Source: Argyresthia goedartella
Lineage: Eukaryota; Arthropoda; Insecta; Lepidoptera; Argyresthiidae
Assembly: GCA_949825045.1 (NCBI GenBank)
Contig: OX463815.1
Coordinates: 19,585,231 to 19,649,230, forward strand
DNA: 64,000 bases
Direction of reading: 5' to 3'
The notes under the pieces are model-generated. The model saw only the letters and a list, made by a program, of their open reading frames with translations. It searched no databases and was not told the DNA's origin. How positions within the stretch are numbered: the first letter of the stretch is position 1; each line of letters begins with the position of its first letter. Positions 61,301-64,000 of this stretch are shown piece by piece. Both the position numbers and the translations under genes were made by a program.

Positions 61301-63781
61301 TCATATTTATCCCTCTGTGTCTTTACGGTATTTTTTTTCGTTATGTCAGTTAACCCCTCCTCACTTTTTTGTAGTCAATATTTCTCTTATAGTTCCTGAG
61401 AAAAGTGCCTGTGACAGACGGACGGACGGACACGCGAGTGATCCTATAAGCGTCCCTTTTTTAACTTTTGGAGGTATATCAATCATGGCTCATAATTATT
61501 GTCACGCAAGAAGGAGTGCTGAACTGGCTGAATGTGGGTGGATGTCTGCGCGTCTGTCACAAAGAACAATATGAAAGATGAATAAGTGAATACTAACGGG
61601 TATCATCCAGTTAGCGAGGTCGCCGTATTGCGAGACCTGCATAGCACCGAGGATCGTCAAGTCGATGTGACCTCCACGAATCATGGCAAAACTGTCGTCG
61701 GACGAGAAGAATGACGCTCCTGGAAACGAAGTAGCTTTATTAGAAAACATTTTACCACATTTAAATGGATAACGAAATGACAAGGGACCATGATGCAGGA
61801 TTTATCTCGGATATATAGTCCTTTACTTCACACAATGATTCGTACTGCTATGGTTTCACATAAGCCTGTTATCACTAGTGGTTCTGAGGTACTTTTATTT
61901 AAAAGTACCGTTTGGACGGAAGCTTGTTTGGATACCTAAAGTATTGATACCTGGTACCGGAATGCCACTTTAACGGTCAGATAATTTTAAAAATACCCGG
62001 TCAAGACAGTTTTTAAACGCAGATTTTCAGTCCCTGGTTCTGTGAGAAAAGTAGACTCGCTTCAATTTCAAAATAAATAATCCGTCCATATATAAGGCTA
62101 CAGCAAACTTCCCCCCCTTTCACCCCTCTACTCACACCCTTTTGGATTTTTTTTGCAACTCTTGTGAAGAATAAAGTCCTCAGTGTGCCTCACAAATTCT
62201 ATTGAAATCCGTTGATAAATAACGCTGCAGCTTCCCCCTTTTCCCCCCAATCAAACATTACGATCGATTACATTTTTTGATTAAACAACGAGCTTGTGCG
62301 CCAATTTTCGTCAAAATCGGTTGGGAAATGCGACCTGTAGGCGAGCACAGGCAGACGGACTAAAGCATTTTAGGCCAATTTCGAAACTGGACGCTTCGCC
62401 CGCTCGGTCAATTAGGTTGGCCCCTGTAAAGTTACACATACTTATGGTTATTTTTCATTCGCTGTCTCAACCCTTTGAACCAATTGGCTCTTTACCTACC
62501 AGCCGCAGAAATTAACTAGACACCTCGCTTGATGATGTCATAGCGTCTGCTGTCCGAAATGACGCGTCGAGGGCGAGAGCGAGCGAGAGAGGGAGGAGAA
62601 ACGCATTCGTCGCGGGAGCCTACTTAACTTCTACGGGTAGTAAATACGCGGGCCCATCACCTCAATTCGCTTGGCCTACACCTGATACACTGACCCTTAG
62701 CCTGAATGTGCTGACTCACCAGGCAGCACTGTGACAGTCTCCTTGCCAGCATTGATGAGGTCAGCGTCCACTTCATCCTCAGTCGGGAATGGTCCGAGGC
62801 CCAGGATGCCGTTCTCAGACTGAAGTAAGACCCTCACATTGGAAGGAATGTAGTTGCTGGCCAGCATCGGCATACCTGGAAAGATATATACCTAAAACCA
62901 CTAGTCAAAGGTGCTTCCAAAATTTCAAGAGAATCGGTTGAGAAATGCGACTTGTAGAGAACAGCCGGAAAACCGGACATTTTTGACCAATCTAAACGGA
63001 GACGCTTCGCGCGCCTCGCGCTCGCTCGGTCAAATAGCAGAAAGTGCAGCTTAGTAGGGGCGTGCGGAAGACGATCTCTCTTGTAGGTACCATAATTACA
63101 GTCGATACCTTTTTTTAATGTGTTAGTTTTTTGAGTTTATTTAGAAAATAAGATTTCAATGACATTCGGGAAAACGAAAAATTAACTTAAATCACTATGA
63201 CAAAGCTCAAGCCACAAGGTGTTCTGGATTGTGGCATAGTGACAGTGATAATAATTGTGTAGGTACTTCATTTATTACTTTCATAGCATTCCCACATTAC
63301 ACACATAGAGCATAGGCTGACCCCAAGGAAAGAAGGGCTCTTACTCTTAGGTAGTAAACTTACCAATGCCAAGATTCGCGTGCATTCCATCCTTGAATTC
63401 TAATGCGGCTCTTCTTATAATCCTCTCTCTCATTTCATGCGAAGACTTCTTCTCCTGACCGCCAGTCTTCCTAACAGTCCGTCTTTCAATCCTCTTCTCA
63501 AACTTATCAGACTTTATAACTCTGTGCACAAATATTGATGGGACATGGACAAAGTCTGGGTCGATTTCGTCAACAATTTCTTCTACTTCGGCAATGGTGA
63601 TTTTCGCTGCTCTGCACATTGCCGGGTTGAAATTGCGGGCACTCTTTCTGAATATTAAGTTGCCGTGTTTGTCTGCTTTCCACGCTTTTATTAGTGCGAA
63701 GTCGCCGGTTATGGCTTCTTCCATGATGTAGTTTTTGCCGTTGAACTGTTTTACGTCTCTGGGAGCACTAGGAAGGACTAT
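58168..63781 (-). CDS. OXCT1: succinyl-CoA:3-ketoacid CoA-transferase (SCOT/OXCT), last five exons in view
   Basis: Exons 63364-63781, 62720-62875, 61598-61719, 59177-59347 and 58168-58329 join in frame and cover roughly the C-terminal two thirds of the enzyme. SCOT moves CoA from succinyl-CoA to acetoacetate in mitochondria for ketone-body use. Visible features: [20 protein letters not shown] (subunit A-like half), an Arg/Lys-rich linker, [34 protein letters not shown] with the catalytic Glu in [59 protein letters not shown] and [20 protein letters not shown]. The N-terminus and mitochondrial presequence lie beyond base 64000. It appears intact. The linker ([12 protein letters not shown]) differs from what I recall for vertebrates, as expected. 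Confidence 0.96.
58330..59176. other. SCOT intron
   Basis: A 40-base stretch at about 58766-58805 (GTGGGCACAATTGTGCCTCT) is a near-match to the reverse of a segment in the 1.85-kb duplication (about 17655-17690). Nothing else recognised. Confidence 0.4.
59177..59347 (-). CDS. OXCT1: SCOT exon, second last
   Basis: 57 codons, phase 0, donor GTATGA after ITEK, acceptor CAG before GGTAAGATG. Encodes [20 protein letters not shown] and [14 protein letters not shown], the most conserved block near the end of the enzyme. Confidence 0.95.
59392..59530 (+). repeat. GGGTTCCGTACC-type repeat, truncated copy
   Basis: TTTTTAGGGTTTCGTGCCC and ACGGGACCCTAATACTAAG, followed by a CCGTCCGCC stretch. 3'-truncated relative to 35157-35945. 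A further fragment with GACGGACGGACGGACACG lies at about 61400-61470. Confidence 0.6.
59683..60004 (-). repeat. AACCGACTT-type lepidopteran repeat, copy 2
   Basis: Reverse of 38870-39198; both ends kept (AACCGACTTCAATTTC and TTTTGAAGTCGGTT). 60005-61597 is SCOT intron with a G homopolymer at about 60577-60590 and no gene seen. Confidence 0.8.
61598..61719 (-). CDS. OXCT1: SCOT exon with FFSSDDSF motif
   Basis: 122 bases; its first two complete a split Gly codon from the previous exon (phase 1), donor GTTAGT. Encodes [20 protein letters not shown] and [11 protein letters not shown]. Confidence 0.95.
62283..62420 (+). repeat. dispersed repeat family 4, copy 1
   Basis: AAAATCGGTTGGGAAATGCG, ACCTGTAG, TAGGCCAATTTCGAAACTGG and ACGCTTCGCCCGCTCGGTCA in the same order as at 62918-63038. 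Confidence 0.65.
62720..62875 (-). CDS. OXCT1: SCOT exon carrying the catalytic glutamate
   Basis: 156 bases, acceptor CCAG, donor GTGAGT. Encodes [20 protein letters not shown] followed by [14 protein letters not shown], ending [12 protein letters not shown]. The Glu of QSENG is the residue known in SCOT to form the covalent CoA thioester. Confidence 0.96.
62918..63038 (+). repeat. dispersed repeat family 4, copy 2
   Basis: AGAATCGGTTGAGAAATGCG, ACTTGTAG, TTTTGACCAATCTAAACGG and CGCTCGCTCGGTCAAATAG. Direct orientation with copy 1, in the next SCOT intron. Confidence 0.65.
63364..63781 (-). CDS. OXCT1: SCOT exon (most 5' exon in view)
   Basis: 139 codons plus one base; acceptor CTTTCAG before ATAGTCCTT and donor GTAAGT. 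Starts [20 protein letters not shown] and ends HANLGIG, joining the two homologous halves of the enzyme through a basic linker. Earlier exons are off the right edge. Confidence 0.95.
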
Positions 63782-64000
63782 CTGAAAGAGCACTTAATTA
63801 TTCATGTTGCATTGTTGAATGGCTTGGCAGAAATCGCCTAATGTTGTAAAAGATGTTAATAGAAGTCCAGAGAAAATATGGCCATGCCACTAGTCAAGAC
63901 TAGGTAGCTAAGGTGTGAGCGAACTGTCACTTCTCTCTCTCTCGCCTATATATGCATCTCTCTTTTACCCATACGCCGCTAACCACTCCAGGGGTCATTC
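63782..64000. other. SCOT intron at window edge
   Basis: No exon seen. CTCTCTCTCTC-rich stretch at about 63935. Confidence 0.5.

Noticed and set aside
1..64000. CRISPR arrays, prophage or bacterial operons
   Set aside because: No regular repeat-spacer arrays or operon-like coding density; spliced insect genes and eukaryotic transposons explain the window.

Overview
This window reads as an insect genome, most likely a lepidopteran. It is eukaryotic DNA with three spliced genes, all on the minus strand, whose exons join in frame across GT..AG introns. The introns and intergenic DNA are filled with transposable elements, including repeat types I recognise as common in moths and butterflies: GGGTTCCGTACC elements, AACCGACTT elements, RTE and Jockey/CR1 LINEs, mariners and BEL/Pao elements. 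Lepidoptera is an inference from repeat style; Insecta is firmer. I saw no CRISPR array, no rRNA, and no tRNA apart from tRNA-like SINE heads.

Host genes. (1) A FAM120-family gene (XPG-N-like, constitutive-coactivator-of-PPAR-gamma-like): five coding exons from the ATG at 20855 to 1027, continuing past the left edge. (2) A complete tetraspanin of RDS/peripherin type: six coding exons, 56396 to 33055, 322 residues. (3) The 3' part of succinyl-CoA:3-ketoacid CoA-transferase (SCOT/OXCT): five exons, 63781 to 58168, with the N-terminus beyond the right edge. The three genes are functionally unrelated.

Layout. 1-21 kb is FAM120. Its intron 4 holds a Jockey/CR1-type LINE split by a nearly 8.2-kb BEL/Pao element (3175-11337, LTRs plus TACGC target duplication). 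Its intron 1 holds a 1.85-kb tandem duplication with stacked palindromes. 21-33 kb is intergenic: an RTE fragment, a long minus-strand LINE (about 23.9-27 kb), foldback/MITE repeats and a CR1 remnant. 33-56.4 kb is the tetraspanin. Its introns contain a degraded mariner (37.1-38.4 kb), a degraded Ty3/gypsy element (39.2-41.7 kb), a LINE/RTE chimera (41.8-43.8 kb), an apparently intact mariner (44991-46281) sitting inside a LINE at the codons of the catalytic FADD motif, further LINEs, and a broken Mutator-domain/YqaJ gene (53.5-55.3 kb). 56.4-58 kb is the tetraspanin upstream region, with a cluster of TGTTGATC motifs. 58-64 kb is SCOT, whose introns carry several dispersed repeats.

The most notable things are structural: nested insertions with readable target sites, a frame-breaking tandem duplication around the YVDD box of the BEL reverse transcriptase, an asymmetric 91-bp loss in one LTR, several perfect snap-back inverted repeats (one at the edge of the 1.85-kb duplication), a duplicated 3' splice-site region at a FAM120 exon, and tail-to-tail LINE/SINE junctions at the same place in two LINE copies. 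All calls come from reading the sequence; no database search was run.
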